Notes: generated by a model from the sequence alone, not told the origin. 64,000 nucleotides of DNA from Dipetalonema caudispina (GCA_013365325.1 JABVXV010000076.1:161983-225982); one strand, 5' to 3'. Positions 13,501-27,457 are shown, counted from the first letter of the stretch. A program made the numbers and translations.

Positions 13501-15039
13501 ATATGATCATTAGAATCTCCGGTTAAATTTGGACGATCTTTACAACCTTCACGTAATAATCGTTGTCGTATTGCTCCCGAGAAATGTTCCTCCAAATACT
13601 GTGATACAGACTAAAAGATCTATCAATAATTTACTCAAATAAAATAACATGGTGCAACGAGATCTTCAAATAAGTATAATATAATTGGATAATATGTTGA
13701 ACAAATTTCACCATAAGAATATCTGCTTTAACAATTCTAATTTCTTTTTACATAATTAAAATTATTTACTACTTTTTCCATTTAATACCATATATAAAAT
13801 ACATATTTGTCTTCATTATTACTTTGTAGTGAGTATAATAGTTTAAACATGGAAAATGTTTAATTATCAATTTGTAGCATGAAATTCTTTCATTAGTATT
13901 TAAGTATTTTATAATATATCCATGCAAAAAATATATTTAAGAAAAATTAGAATTTCTAACATAAATTTTCTAACTTAATTGATACGTCTGAAAAGATCGG
14001 CTATATTTTATTCTACCAAATTGTTAATTCTACCAAGGAGGTGAAATATGCTATAAAAGATTTAAGTAAGTGCAGAATAAACTAACTCTGAAATAAAAGT
14101 TTAAAATCTTAATTGATTTTATCAAGCTAATATTGTCAGTATCTACGTGAGAGTAATATTACTACATTCTGCATTACTGAATATTTTACATAAATACCTT
14201 ACTACCATAACTTTCTACTTTTCAACATATACATAAACCTGGCATTTTTTCTTTCCTTTGGATTTAACTCTGACGTCTGTATTATAGTAAATATTTAATG
14301 TAAATGCGAAATTTTGCATATTTAAGAATTTTTCTTTCTAAAATGAATTATCCTGAGAATTCTGGAATAGAACACGGAATTGCACGATAGTAGTATACTG
14401 TTGCATACAGTAATGCTATTAAATTCAATTTAATTATATCAATTCAAAATTTTGCTCGTATGTTGTAATTTGAAATACAAATTACCGGTCCTCCATGTCC
14501 ATCAAAAATACTGAACATAGCAAGATTATGATATGGATCATTTAGATAATGCATACGATCCTCCATGTATGGTCGATTACCGCGGCTTGCGTAAAATGTC
14601 CACTTCTTATGCTTCCAATGCCAATTTCCACCAGCTAAATTTCACTTTATTTTTTCAACGAAAACATATTTAAACTATAATATAAAATATTCCAATCATA
14701 TCATAATTTTGTTCCATTTTGTTAATCACTTATTAATCTGATTATTTAATATGAATAATAAATCTAATTCATTATCAATATCAAAACAATCCTATTAATT
14801 TAAGTAAAGTTTTGCATCCTTTTTTTGTATACGTATTAATTTTTAAATACATTATTTTAACTTAAAAATTTTTAACTTACAATATTGTGGTATATCTGTG
14901 AGGCCAAATTCCACTAGTTTTGGTGGATAATATTTATTTCGATTAATCAATGTAAATGGTTCTAAATTTTTTCCACGTGTTAACAAATAATAATGTTTTG
15001 TTATCCATCTTGTATACAATAAAATTATTCCAAGTACTG
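2623..15039 (-). CDS. PP2C-family serine/threonine phosphatase, PPM1L-like, membrane-anchored (partial at both ends)
   Basis: Mg/Mn-dependent protein phosphatase of the PPM family. Exons in coding order: 14881-15039, 14486-14634, 13494-13610, 12434-12506, 11460-11593, 2623-2711. Phases agree at every junction. The first exon encodes a hydrophobic segment (VLGIILLY) followed by basic residues, like the N-terminal anchor of human PPM1L. Next come the PP2C motifs: RPYMEDR, FSIFDGHGGP (metal-binding Asp and Gly), GSTL, NIGDSRAVACD, PLSADHKP and ERKRIENAGGF...LQGILSVSR. Block order and spacing follow PPM1L, which by family knowledge acts on stress-kinase and ceramide-transport pathways at the ER. 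The start-codon exon lies above 15039 and was not found. The remaining metal Asp residues and the C-terminus lie left of the window. The intron between 2711 and 11460 is about 8.7 kb, far larger than the others. Family assignment is firm; PPM1L orthology is likely. Confidence 0.93.
3401..3450. repeat. Perfect 25-bp tandem duplication
   Basis: Two identical 25-base units (tcattcgacatttttaag... ) lie head to tail inside the large phosphatase intron. No coding role is seen. Confidence 0.9.
3655..3710. repeat. Near-perfect 28-bp tandem duplication
   Basis: Two adjacent copies of a 28-base unit, each starting gtaaataattt and containing atcgatatca. They differ at only a few positions. The pair lies about 200 bases from the 25-bp duplication, in the same intron. 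Confidence 0.88.
6666..6699 (-). other. Potential G-quadruplex motif
   Basis: In otherwise A+T-rich intron, the plus strand carries C-tracts of 3, 5, 2, 5, 5 and 5 bases separated mostly by single G. The minus strand, which is the coding strand of the surrounding phosphatase gene, therefore reads G5-C-G5-C-G5-TAAG-G2-C-G5-C-G3. That exceeds the usual four-tract rule for an intramolecular G-quadruplex, and it would be present in the pre-mRNA. Formation in vivo is inference. Confidence 0.75.
7507..7622. repeat. ATT/TTA trinucleotide microsatellite
   Basis: A long imperfect (TTA)n array with occasional C or G interruptions. It is open in several frames on both strands because of its period, giving spurious poly-Leu, poly-Ile and poly-Asn readings. 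It lies inside the large phosphatase intron. Confidence 0.95.
7779..7804. repeat. 13-bp tandem duplication next to a small palindrome
   Basis: The unit tatcacgcaatcg is repeated twice without a gap. It overlaps a short inverted repeat, cgtgat-cat-atcacg, at 7771-7785. No function can be assigned. Confidence 0.85.
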
Positions 15040-18000
15040 CTGAAATAAATTCAATTGAAATTTTTTTCTTTAATTTTAAATTAATTATTTCGTAGATTAC
15101 GATTAAGCAGCATTACTTTCTATTGGCATTGTTTGCAAGCATGTGCAGGAAGAAATTGTAAAATAGAAAAATGATTAACAACTACTTTTTTTTAATAAGA
15201 AGAAGGAAATTAGATATTAATAATCTGAAAAATAAATAATTAAATATATCAATCATTTTCTGTTGCGATTTATAATTCATCATATATTAGCTGTATCATA
15301 TCATTTGAAAGATTATGAGAATAACGAAATAAACTTTGTTAATTTAAAGCGAATCATAGCATCATTAATTGTTACTTACAAAAGATTTTTTCTGCAATAA
15401 TATTTTATTAGTTTTACATTTAAATAGAATTTGTAAGGAAAAACTAGAATTTTTCATCGATTTTAACAATTCTTTAAAAAAAGTTTTTAATTAGCTTTTT
15501 CCATAATGCATGAAAACGATGAATTTCAATTAAATAGTTAATTATTCGGATTATTTGGTTAATGTGTTTGATCAAAGTATCTATCATTACAATTTGTTAA
15601 ATTTATTATGATCATTACGATATTTAATCGATTTGTTTTTGCGATCACTACCATATTTATTCCATGATTCTTAAAATAGAATTATGAAGAATAATTCTAA
15701 AAAAGATTTCAGTACATCACAAATAATACATTTAGTTCAAGTTATCCATAAAATACCATTTGGGAATAATAGTTTAGCATGAATTAATCAATCTTGAAAA
15801 GTATAAAAACAGATTTTACCCAGGAAAATGATAGTTTCAAAACGACAGATGATCAACCGAAAGAAATACGATATATCGGTAAATGTAAGCGATATGAAGA
15901 AAGTAGACAACGTTGAAAGTACCATTTTTTTTTTCCTTTCGTTTATCCAAATATTATATCTACCCGTTATAAATCAAAAAATAAATTCGTTCGATCTAGA
16001 AAACAACCAATAAATAAAAATTAAAATTTCCATTTATGATATATAAATTCAATTTTCGTTGACATGCGAGAATTTGGAATAATTGAGAATTATTGAGAGA
16101 AAACTGTCGAGATGATCTAAAATTAAAGGAAAAATGAAACAATTATTTCTGTATTTCATAAAATTTTTAAGTGAAATAATAAAAAGGAAAAAAAAAACAT
16201 TTTTTTGTTAATTAATTTCACTTATAATATGATGCATACAATGCAAATAACTTTTCATTTAAAATGTGAAAAGCAATTTGTTTTATCAAATTGTGTATTT
16301 TGAAGTAATCTAAAAATTCAACATATGTAATAAAAGAAAAAAAACAAAGAAAAAAAAAAAGGTTTTTCTAAAGCTAATATAATGCATCTACGATGATATT
16401 GAAATGTTTGATGTATCCATACGGCAAGCACAACCATTTCTAAAGTTTATTTTTCTCAAACAACTGTTCATCATCGAAATAATTATGAACTTTAATGTTT
16501 TCCTTTGTAAATAATCAATCTAACTAGTAAATTGAAGTAACAATTGTTGCATCCTTTTTTCCTTTAAAAAAAAAAAAGGTCACCAAATAAATCCTTCTCA
16601 TATCAATTATTGTTTATTAGTTTAAAATAGCATACAAATAGTACAATAACAATTATTTGGCATACATTATTGTATTAGCATCTGATAATAGAAATAAGTT
16701 TTAAATTAATTTAAGTTTAAATCATAAAAAGTTCGATTTATTGAGTAAATTTTACTACATTTATTTCTATATTATCTTGATTAAGAATAGATAGATAGTT
16801 TTTATAAATGAAAATTTCTTCATTTAGGGCTAGTAGATATTTGTATAAATTTTACTAAAGATAAAAATCTCTTCATTTACCTTTCATTTCATATTTAATA
16901 GATTTAATAGTATCATTATCAATGTTAAATATATTTCACCATTAGCTTAAAATCATTTTAATTTATCAATGCAGCATATATATATATATCATTGGTTAAT
17001 TGTCTAGTAAAATTTTCATAATAAATACCTTTACTGAATATTATGATGAATTGAACAAAAATCATTCAAATAATTTAACTTCGTACTGCTTAGCTTTTCC
17101 GTGTCATTATTTTTTGATTTTTAAGCAATATTTCAATTTTTGCTATAATGAACATTTTAAAAAGCAACGCACGCAAAACGTTTAAATTTGACATATTTTT
17201 TTATAGTAATACTATTCTTTACTATTTCTTATTGTTAACAGTTACAGTTGATGTTTAACGTTAAAAAGATACTGAAAATACGCAAATTGTAGACGTATAG
17301 AAGACATTAAATTAAGTTTTGAATATACATCAATTGATAACGAATTTATTTAAAATTTATAGTTTTATTTTGAAGATTGCAAATGTTAAGTCGAAATTGT
17401 TAAAAATCAACATTACTAAATAATCTATCGGAATAACTCAAATTTCCTTTGTAAAATAAAATTGAGACATTAGTTGTTACGAACCAGTGTTAGGATAATA
17501 TAAATTGCAGATGATTTTTTCCCCTGAAAAATTGTCATTAACTTAATGAGAAGTATAAATGTGCTTTTAGAAAAGAAATATGATAAAGAATTGTATTATT
17601 TAAATCTGAAAAGAGAAGATGAACATTTAAAATCTCCAAGTGTAAGCATAAACAAGCAATTATAATGATTACAAAGTGAAATTACTGCACAATTACATAT
17701 TTCTGTTTTTATTTCTGAAAAAATAAATTTTAATTAATTCTTCTTTAGCAATTTCTGACTAAGGAATATTTCTCGAATTTTCTTGGAATTTTAAAAAAAA
17801 TAAAAAATAATAGGGGAAATTATTAGATAGATTAGGTAAGCGTTCAAAAATGATTTACCCAATCATTTTTTTACATTTTATTAGTAGTTCAAAAAATTGA
17901 TGAATTAAGTGGTTAATTAGCGAAAAGGAGAAAATCAATTGAAATTTTAAATTGGAACTGAAATCCCAGTTCTATGCAATTAGGTTTTAAAGGAAAATGA

Positions 18001-20818
18001 AAAGGGTAGAATAATTTTCTTCTCTTGTTGAATCAGTTGACCACAATAAAAAGCAGTTACATTCGAAAAATAAGATAAAAACTGACAAGAATTAATTTTC
18101 TAAAAAAAAAAAAACGTTTCACCTGATTTTATTGCTATAATAATTTTTCAAATTTCACTATTACCACTTGCCTTCTACAATCACATTGATTTAATTGCTT
18201 AATATCATAAATAATAAAAAAAACAAAGAAAGCTAAATTACCATCAAACCTATTATCTGAAAATTGTTGACTAAAAATGTACTTTAAATTATTAATTTTC
18301 CAAATAATTTTATCAAAACGTTCGTTCATTTAATAATTTTCAAGTGATTTTTTTTTTTTTTTTTAAATTCTCAAATAAATTGCTCCTCACAAATTAATAT
18401 TTTTCTGACTACATTTTCATTTATTAGCATAAGGAAAATATAAGAAATGAAAAATTCCCGAAAAGAAATATAACGTTTAATTACACTCTCTTCAAAAGAA
18501 ATAACCACAAATTACTTTTTCTAATTTACATCAAATTATTATACCTACAAATTATATAGGATAGGTTCTAATTTATGCTTCACACAAACATATACTTAAA
18601 TATATAATATTTATTTTTGTTGCTTCAGTGGTACATGTAAATAATGATGCATTCCTTGGAAGAAAGAGCTGCTGTAATATCGCAATGATAGGAATTATTA
18701 ATCAAATTAAATTTCAGAAATTTCCAATCAATTAATTCATTCATAGTCACATGAAGATGTTGTGTAGGTGTGTGTACATGCGTGGGTAGTTAAGAATTAT
18801 TAATTAAATTGAATTTCAGAAATTCCTATAGCATGAAAATTTTTACATTACAAAATTTCATCGTTGTGATGATTTTTGATGAAAAACTTTAGCCATGTTA
18901 TCTGGGAAAGTTTTTATTTGATGGGAATAAACAATTAAATAGGAACTATTAACAATTTTAATTTAAAGTTAATTCATTTTGATTTTTAATTTAAGAAAAT
19001 AGCAATGGTTTTTAATTATCGAAATTACTGTATAATCATTACTTAGAACTTATCTTGTCATTAGTAATAGCATCACTGTTTTTCTGATAGAAATTAACTG
19101 ATTAATAATTTTGAATTGTCATGTTTGATTCCATGAAAGTTAACTGAAAAAAATTTGGCGGTATATTTAGCATAATTTCAAAATTACTCAATTTCTGACA
19201 ACTAATACTTTAATACTACCACGAAATTAATGCCACTGTAGAGTGGATAGTTCCTTTTCAAAAAATTCTTTAATCACTTGTTGTAGAATAATATCATATT
19301 TTTTTCTTTCACTTTTTCTTTTCACTTGTCAATTTATTTTCACAATGAAAAACCACTGAAATCCAATTAAACTTAATTAAAATTGACGTTGAAAATCGAT
19401 TAAAATGATGTCATACAAAATCCATAAATAACAAAGTATCAAAAACGAAAACTTTTCGAGATGTTCTTTTTTCCACAAAGTTTTTTGCTTATTACAATTT
19501 AACTCAGCATTTTCATTCCATTACAAAGCAGTTGTTTTTCGACATTGAACAGATAAGTTTTTCTGTTTTCCCTTTTTTTTTTTTTTGTGTTGAAAAAATG
19601 TATAGACATTTAGTTAAATGGAATTAGCAGAAGAAGTATGAATTTTTTGTTCGTTCTTAGAAGAAACTAATCATTAAGTAATTGATCAACAACCTTCGAT
19701 AAATCAAATATGTGATGTATTATATGTTCGATTCATTTCTTAAGTTTTACTTTTTTTTTTTCTCCCCTAATTAACATTTCCGTTGGTTATTAACTTCATT
19801 CTATCAAGAATCCAACTTAGATGTTTTGTTGCAACACAATAATGACAAAAAAAAAAAAGAAATCGGTGACTAATTAATTTTATTACTTAATCGAAGCAGG
19901 CAAACTTAATGCATATATTAAATTTTACGATGGTTTCATCGATTTTGAATTCTCATCTTGTTTAGAATTTATTTAGTTTTAAATATTTATTTTCGCTATT
20001 CATTAATTCAATATTTTCAGTTCAAGGCTTTATCATAAGTATTTCTATCAATATACATTTAAGCAATAGTAAAAAAATTTGAGTAATAATAAACTAAAAG
20101 TGATACTATTACTTAAAATATGATATCAAAACTGATTAGTTAAAATGTAATCGCCTCCTATATGCATCGCCATTTCAATAACAAATGTTTGCAATGGGAA
20201 AAAAAAAAAAAAAAACTTTATTACCTCAATGCATTATACATTTGTGATTAATTACAATAATGGAATTAATCGAAGCGGAATTAATTATTCATATGCACAA
20301 TGAATGTATTGTAAGTAAATAAAAAAGTTATACGCATATTATTACATTAGTAATTTGAATTTTTTCAAATCATTACCCAATAATTTGACAAGAATTTTTT
20401 TTTTCTATTTTTGACACTAATTTTGCTTAACAAATTATTTTTCACACTGATGCATACTTATTAATCTTTATATTTCTCCATTTCAATTTCATTTTCAATT
20501 TTTTTCGAATTCAATTTTTTCTCATCGTTTATTTTTTTTTTTTAGTTGGCAATAATTTTATCGACTAAAATTGATTTATGATATCGAAGTTAAAATATTC
20601 TTGCGGATAAAAGAACATGAGATGCCTATTTGAAAATTGTTGATATTATTCATCAATAAAGAAAGCATAACGAATGGATTGTAATGATTACGTAAAATCG
20701 GAACTAAAATTTGGAAATATATTCATGAAGATTTTCATATTAGCGGATTTTTTGCATGATTACATGCTTTTGCTTTTATTTCCTTGTTTTTTTTTTTTCT
20801 TTTTTTTATTTTGACATA
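15040..20818. other. Gap between the phosphatase and unc-1; no gene recognised
   Basis: By position, this minus-strand-upstream region should contain the missing first coding exon and promoter of the phosphatase, plus the 3' UTR of unc-1. I saw no exon with convincing conservation. An AATAAA on the minus strand at 20805-20810, just past the unc-1 stop, could serve as its poly(A) signal. The rest is A+T-rich with homopolymers. A diverged direct repeat of about 35 bp (containing gaattattaat...tttcagaaatt) occurs near 18690 and 18795. Confidence 0.6.
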
Positions 20819-23800
20819 TTAATTATCTTTTTTCATAAATGCTCCAAACATTTCCACCGGTACAGGAAATACGATTGTTGAATTGTGTTCCGCTCTGCAA
20901 AATATCATTTTTGAAAAATTCGCTATCATTTATTATTATTTTATTCATTCGTGATAATTTATGCTGCTGCATGCATTATTTGCTGTTATTTCTATCATTT
21001 GTTGTATAAATGTTATCACTTCTTATCATTTATCATCTCTATTTTGCAACAACATTTTAGCAATTGCAAGTAAATCAAGTAAACTATCCGAAAATCTTCT
21101 ACGACATCTAATTTAGACCATTAACAGCAAAAGATACACTTCTTACTCAATGATCAAACAGTTCTAATTAATTTCAGTTGACATTTTACGGCTAATTTTT
21201 TTCGCTCTTTTGAAGCTATTGAACCAATTTTGAAATTAAAAATTTTTTTCTCTTTTTTTTAGCAAAGAAAAAAGGATCATACGCAATGCTATTCAATGCT
21301 TGGAGGTGTCGTAATTGTAAAGCTACCGGATTTGATTGGATTACGTCGGCAGCTTCTTTAAGTGCTCGTGATGCCTAAGTAAATAAATTATTATAAAAAT
21401 TAATAAATAATTTAATAAAATGGAAATATGCAAATAGATGACATATTTAAATGAATGATGGATATATTTCGTCCAAATATTTAGTATTTCCATCCGTATA
21501 TTTCAATAATGCCACCAAAAGAGAATTATTTCAGTTCGAATTTAAGTACAGTGATTATTATATAGTTTATTTATTATTTTAAAAAAATGTATTGTAAGGG
21601 AGAAAATAAAATATTCAAAGAAGTGCTAAAAAGTGATTTGATTATTTTTAGTTTTATGATAAGAAAGTAAAAAATATGTAATAAGTTTCGCATAAATTTA
21701 CCTTCTGTTCACCTTCCGCTGCAACTACTTTAGCGCGAGCTTCACGTGCAGCTTCAGCTTCCGCTGCCATCGCACGTGTTAACTGTTGAGGTAATCTGAT
21801 ATCTTTCACTTCTACTCGTTCTACCTGTAAATCAAAACATCCTACTAGTCAATAGTATTAGAAGATTATCCCGTAATTAGATTTTCCAGTAATTATCTTT
21901 ACACCTATTAGTATGTATTTGAATAGTTAACGTACAAAATTTCAAACGTATTCAAAACAAAAAAAAAAAAAGTAAGACTTAAACCTTAACACCCCAATGT
22001 TCTGTTCCTTCATCCAAAATGGTTTCACAAAGTTGTGCAATTGCTTCTCGCTCCGTTAACATCTCCGTCAAAGTTTTCATGCCTAAATTTATAGGACTTA
22101 TTTTCCTTCAATTTATCTACCATGGCTCATATTAAAGTTCAACCTCAATCTTACCAAATCATTGCAATTTTGGCTTAGTCTAATCTAGTTTAGAATAATT
22201 TTAATGGTAGAAAACTTTGCTTTAAAAACTGGTAATCTTTTTTCTTCTCATAATTTAACTATCAATCATAAATTACAAACTGAACTTTTTGCTAGCATAA
22301 GATATGAAAGTTGGAACTAATATAATTGAAAATTTGTGAGCATTTAAAAAAAAAATGAAAAACAATAATATATTGAATTGTTAGTTTAATCTTTTCGTGA
22401 GTTAACTAATTTTATCTATCCAATGAATGTATGTAATTAAATTTTTAAATCTTCATCCAAAATATAACTTTATGTAATAAATATGAAATAAATTGTTTGA
22501 AATTTATTAAACAAAAATTCCTTCCGAAAATATCCATTTCTATATCCTTATCCAAAATTATATCATTGTTTGCTTTGTTATTCAGATATTTCATAATTTT
22601 AAAATTTGAAATTGAAGAAGTCACCAATCATATTTTAAGCAAGATAATTAAATTACCAAGAGCATTACGCAGTGTTGTTTGAGCGAGCAATTTCGTCGAA
22701 TATATTGCATCATCGACGTTGTTCACGGAAGCAATCGGATCAGACGTACGGAAATAGACGACAGCATCAACAGATACCGTTACCGAATCCTTTGAAAGAA
22801 TCTCTTGTGGAGGCACTGCATATGATACAACCCTAAAAATATCACTTAATTAATTTGTGAAATTTTCTAATATTACTATTTTGACGAATTCATTTTTTTT
22901 TCAATCATTTTAAAGGTTTGATTTCTTTTTTCTCTCTTTTAGTAAGTTTAGTTAGATGATAAAAAATATTTTGTATGATAATTCTAAAATTGATATAATA
23001 GCTTTTAGCTAAAACTATATTCATATTTAAAGTTGTAGTAATAATAATGAGATATCGAAATTTTGTTCCAGTTTTCCTTGCATGGGACATTAAAAATTAT
23101 TTTCATCTAAGGGGAATAATACTTCAACCTCTTTTCAATTCGCAGAAATAAAAAGAGAGGAAAAGGGAGGGATTGAGAAAGAAAATAAGAAAAACCCACT
23201 TAAAATTATTGAAATAACAGTAGATGATGGAAAATAAAAATAAAAAAAAAAAAAAAGGAAGTAAAGAGAGAAAGAAAGAAAGAAAGAAGAGAGTAAATTT
23301 TGCTACATTAATCTTCCAACATTTTCTTATTTCAAAGCGATTTCTCAAAATTGTCTTTCCAATACGATTGTAATTGAGAATCGTTTGCTTATTCAATTGT
23401 AAAAGATAGTGAAGAAAAAGAGATGAAAGAAAAAAATTGTGTGAAATTAGAATAAATTTGTTATTAATACTGTAGTAAGAGAAAATGTAGCCATAAAATT
23501 GAGCATAATTAGTCTATGATTCATTCTGATAGTATTTAAAGATAAATTGATTTTGTTTAGGTATTGCTAAAAAAAAAAAAAGGAAAGGAAAAAAAATTTG
23601 ATATCATTCATTTGCATAATAAAAGTTTAATTCTAACTTGATGATAAAATAATTTGTTGAGATATTTGTGGAAGATTTAAATTCAATTAAATTTAGATAT
23701 TCGTAAATTTAAACATATCTGAGATTCTGAAATTCAGATAATATATAAATAATAATGGAAGAAAATGCATTGCTAACTTACTATTATAATCACTATTATT

Positions 23801-26732
23801 GCTATTAATATTATTGTTAATATTGTCATCTTCATTGTCATCATAACTATTACTAATATTGCTACCAATATTATCGTTATTTATCATTATTATTATTATT
23901 ATTGTTGTTGCTATCGTTGTTGTTGTTGTTTTGTTGTTTTTGTTGTTGCCGTTATCATTATTTTATTATTATTATTGCTATTATTATTACTATTATTATC
24001 ATTGTTATCACCGTAATTATTACTACAGTTATCATTATTATCAATTGATTCGTTTCATTCTTCTTTTGAAGCAGTACAAACTGTTTATTTACTAATCGTT
24101 GTATTCATCAACAAATCGTTTGATTCATTCCCGAGGAAATGTTAGTTTCTAGTTTGCTTTCATAGAAATTCAATATTCGAATATATTCAAATCGTTCATT
24201 TTCATTTATATCTCCAACAAAAAAAAAAAAAAAAAATCACAAATATTATAAAAAGAAAACTGAGCAATTTCTCATTGCACTGAACCAATTTGCGACATTA
24301 AATGTAATTGATTCATTTCTTAGCTAAAAATTCATGTAAAAATATCTTTCATCAAAAGAATAGTATTTTCTGTTTTTCCCAATCTTTTTCACACTTTTAT
24401 TACTAGTTAGTTGCGTAACTGCTTTCATAATGATTCAGTCATTGAGTAATTCAGTATTAGCAATTCTTGGATTAATTTAACGAATAGTTTATTAAATTGT
24501 CGCCAGATATCGTTTCTATCATAAATGTCAATTGTTAGTTAATCAAAAAAAAGAAAAAAACAACACTTAGATAAGCAAATATGTAATTCAATTTTCGTTT
24601 AGTTACTCTCTTATATAACCATATTGAAATTCTCAATTAGTAAAATTTTTTTGCCATTGTTGTGCCATTTTTTCTTTCTTAGACTGAAATATAATTTAGG
24701 ATTGGTAGTTTTATCCGACTCATGTAAAAATGATAATTTAATTCGGATTTAAATAATTGTAGTTGAAATTTATAAATCTTTGTTTATTTAGCACTACTAA
24801 CTATTATCGGCTATCAGGAAGAGGAGCATGGAGAATATGTGTGGAAAAAGTGAGAAAGTAGAAAATGCAAGACAATTTTTTTTGATGAATACAAATTATA
24901 GAACAGATGGAATCAGCTGGCATTAATAGTAACATTTATATTAGAAAAAATGATCGATGATTATTTTTAGAGAATTAAGAAACAAAAAATAAATTCGAAA
25001 AGTCAAGAATTAGATGTCGCAAAGGAAAGGTTAACAAAGGAGGGAAATTCGATTAAATGAACAAAACTTTTGCATTTTTTGTCCTCCATTAATTTTCCAT
25101 TTTATGAAGTGAAAAATTTTTTTTTCAGTTTAGTTTCATTTGTTTGAAATGATTTATATTTTCGCTTAGTAGAATACTAATTTTGCACTTTTTTTTGATG
25201 AATAATTTATCACTTTGAAAATTTCCGTCAATCTTTTAAATTATTCAAATTTCCGGACAAATATTAATTTCTATTGAAATTTTATCTTGCAAACTTGAAA
25301 TTCTAACAATTCATACTTGTCTCCCAGTTAAAAGAGAAAGAGAGAGGGAGAGATTAATGTTAGTTCAAAACAAAAAAATTTTTGAATGAGTGAAATTGAA
25401 AGATGTTAACCTGAAAAAATTAAACATTAAACGTTAATAATCATTTATCATTCAAATATATTCATACAATTTTTTCTAGCATTTTATACTTTTGATAATT
25501 ACTTTTGATGCACCAGATTTAGGTTCAATGATAAGGAATAAAGCTTCTTTCATATTTATAATAAATTTGCCGATTTATCTTAAAAGTTGTAAAAACTTTT
25601 AGATGATTTAAAATAACTACCAATAGTGATGATAATTGCAGAATAATTATTAAAATTTAAAAAAAAAGAAAAACAAAAAATTCAAATAATGAAAACATTT
25701 TCAAGTCGTAATAGACAATAAAATTAAATATAAAATATGAAAATTCTATATTTAGATAAAGAATAAATTTAAAATCAATTCGATTAAATCATAATTATGA
25801 CCAACTTTTACAGTATCAATACTGTTGTTTTATTTTTCATATTAATCGTGACATATGGTAACGGTATACTGTAATAGATATCATATTTAAAAAAATGAAA
25901 AAAGAAAAAAAAGACAACCTAAGATCAATTTTCCTGTATGTATCAATGCATGGTATAACAAATATCATGCCCGGTCCACGAGCGCCACCAAAAACCAGCC
26001 GGCCAATTCGAAATATTACAACCCTTTCATACTCTTTAATGACCTATATAATAAATTAATTTATTTCAAATATTCAATCTTCGATTTTCCACTTTTTAAA
26101 CTATCCTCAATAATTTATCTGATACAATAATACTCTTTCCATCGGTCTGATTTGTATTATTAGAAAGGAATTTAAATGGGATTTTTCTAATGTCAAACTT
26201 TTCAAACAAAGCGTTTCAATCACTGCTGACCGCTACCAAACAACAATTAATTGAATTATTAATCAGCTGTGCTAAACGAAGTTCGAAAAAGAAATTAGTA
26301 TATTTACCTTTAAGCAAACACACATAGAAAATGGAAAGGTAATTATGATTAGAATCCATGAAAGCACTAAAAGTGCATAACCAAATATAGTACCAATCGT
26401 TTCATAATCCGGTGGAACATCCTAAAATAGAAACAGGAAAAGTAAACAGTTGAATAGCACTGAAGTAATTGAAAAATTATGTTATTCCGAAAGTTTGGTG
26501 CATATCGCCAAGGTATTGTGATCCTAAACATTTTGTTGACTTTATAAAGTTTAAACAAATTACATGAAAACCTTCGATGCCCAGTATCCTAATTGGACAT
26601 AATACGTTGCAATACTAACTTCAGTTCCTATCGTGATGTTTACTTACAAAAAAGATCAAAAAATATTATATTTACCTGATTGGAAGAAGGTGTTACCCAC
26701 TGTGGGTCCGTCCGGGTATTTTTTGAAGACAT
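20819..26732 (-). CDS. unc-1: UNC-1 stomatin-like protein (SPFH/band 7)
   Basis: Stomatin-family integral membrane protein. In C. elegans, UNC-1 associates with the innexin UNC-9 to regulate gap junctions, locomotion and anaesthetic sensitivity. Exons in coding order: 26676-26732, 26308-26421, 25919-26043, 22657-22832, 21985-22082, 21702-21824, 21283-21374, 20819-20894. They total 861 nt, or 286 aa, close to the 285 aa of the worm protein. Visible features: N-terminal [18 protein letters not shown]; a hydrophobic hairpin at about residues 30-50 ending with Cys53 and Cys55 (likely palmitoylation sites); the SPFH core with [29 protein letters not shown] and [16 protein letters not shown]; the [15 protein letters not shown] coiled coil; and the C-terminal [17 protein letters not shown]. 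It matches UNC-1 rather than MEC-2 because it lacks the MEC-2 C-terminal tail and has the UNC-1 N-terminus. The start follows the worm protein; an in-frame open extension exists upstream in the same exon. All splice sites are GT-AG and phases agree. Confidence 0.98.
23885..24045. repeat. ATT/GTT-rich microsatellite in an unc-1 intron
   Basis: Imperfect (ATT)n, (GTT)n and related trinucleotide arrays with pure stretches. They lie in the 3.1-kb intron between unc-1 exons 3 and 4. The periodicity creates long but meaningless open frames on both strands. Confidence 0.92.
25698..25879. repeat. Dispersed direct repeat, copy A (inside unc-1 intron 3)
   Basis: This 182-bp element starts ttttcaagtcgtaatagaca and ends at tactgtaatagat. 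It is repeated in the same orientation at 27458-27641 with scattered substitutions and small indels. It contains a 9-bp inverted repeat: TTACAGTAT at 25808-25816 and ATACTGTAA at 25866-25874. The left end of unc-1 exon 3 is only 40 bases away. No coding potential is seen. Confidence 0.92.
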
Positions 26733-26780
26733 CGACCCGTTGGAACCCAACTCCGTTTTAACGTAGTAATTTGGTCCGTC
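26730..26780 (-). other. unc-1: unc-1 5' UTR or alternative N-terminal extension, with upstream splice acceptor
   Basis: The minus strand shows an acceptor (aatttttag) just above 26780, then 48 bases that stay open in frame with the chosen ATG at 26732 (reading DGPNYYVKTELGSNGS). The acceptor could receive a spliced leader, making this a short 5' UTR. It could instead receive a further upstream coding exon, which would give a longer N-terminus. I chose the ATG at 26732 because C. elegans UNC-1 starts at the equivalent methionine. Confidence 0.6.
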
Positions 26781-27457
26781 CTAAAAATTGGTTTAACTTA
26801 CGGAATGAAAAAATTATGGTGGTCACATAACGATAAGAATAAATTGAAGCAAGGATGGATAAATGAAAAAATGGTAACTCTAAGTCTAAAATAATTATAC
26901 AGTAGTGAAATGAGGCAAGCATTAGGAAAGCCTGAAGAAAGCGCTGGACTTATATGATCTTATTTTCATAATATTATTTTATTGCGTTGATATTTCTTCT
27001 AGTAAAGGATTATCTGATATAAAGGTTACAAAAATCAGATGTAAAAATGAAAATGATCTGTTATTTGACGTTTGACTTTTATTAAATCAAACTGTACTGT
27101 AAATTCATCTAGTTCATTATTGAATCAAACCAACTTATCTTATAATTAATCATTAGCGTATATGTAGACTTATGCTATATTAACACTTATCGAATTATAG
27201 ATTGACCATTTCTAAAAATTCAATAAAAATTTTATAAATCAACTAATTCGCAAGATTATCAGTCAATTAAGCTACTGTTCTAGATTAAGCTAAGTAGTTC
27301 GATATCAACAACATATTTTAGATAAATTTTTTACATTATATTATTATTACAACAAAAATAATCTTTACGATCATCCCAATTCTTTTTCGTACTTCCATTT
27401 TTAGCATTTCAAAAACTTGAAAATAATTTTTAATGGCTGAAATTAAGACGAATTAAG

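Noticed and set aside
18135..18329. Minus-strand open frame of 64 codons with a hydrophobic core, considered as the missing first exon of the phosphatase.
   Set aside because: It has no resemblance to PPM1L N-termini, and I could not define a donor in the phase needed to join the exon at 15039.
23693..24095. Open frames rich in Asn/Asp or Tyr/Val/Leu.
   Set aside because: They are again periodic readings of the ATT/GTT microsatellite in an unc-1 intron.
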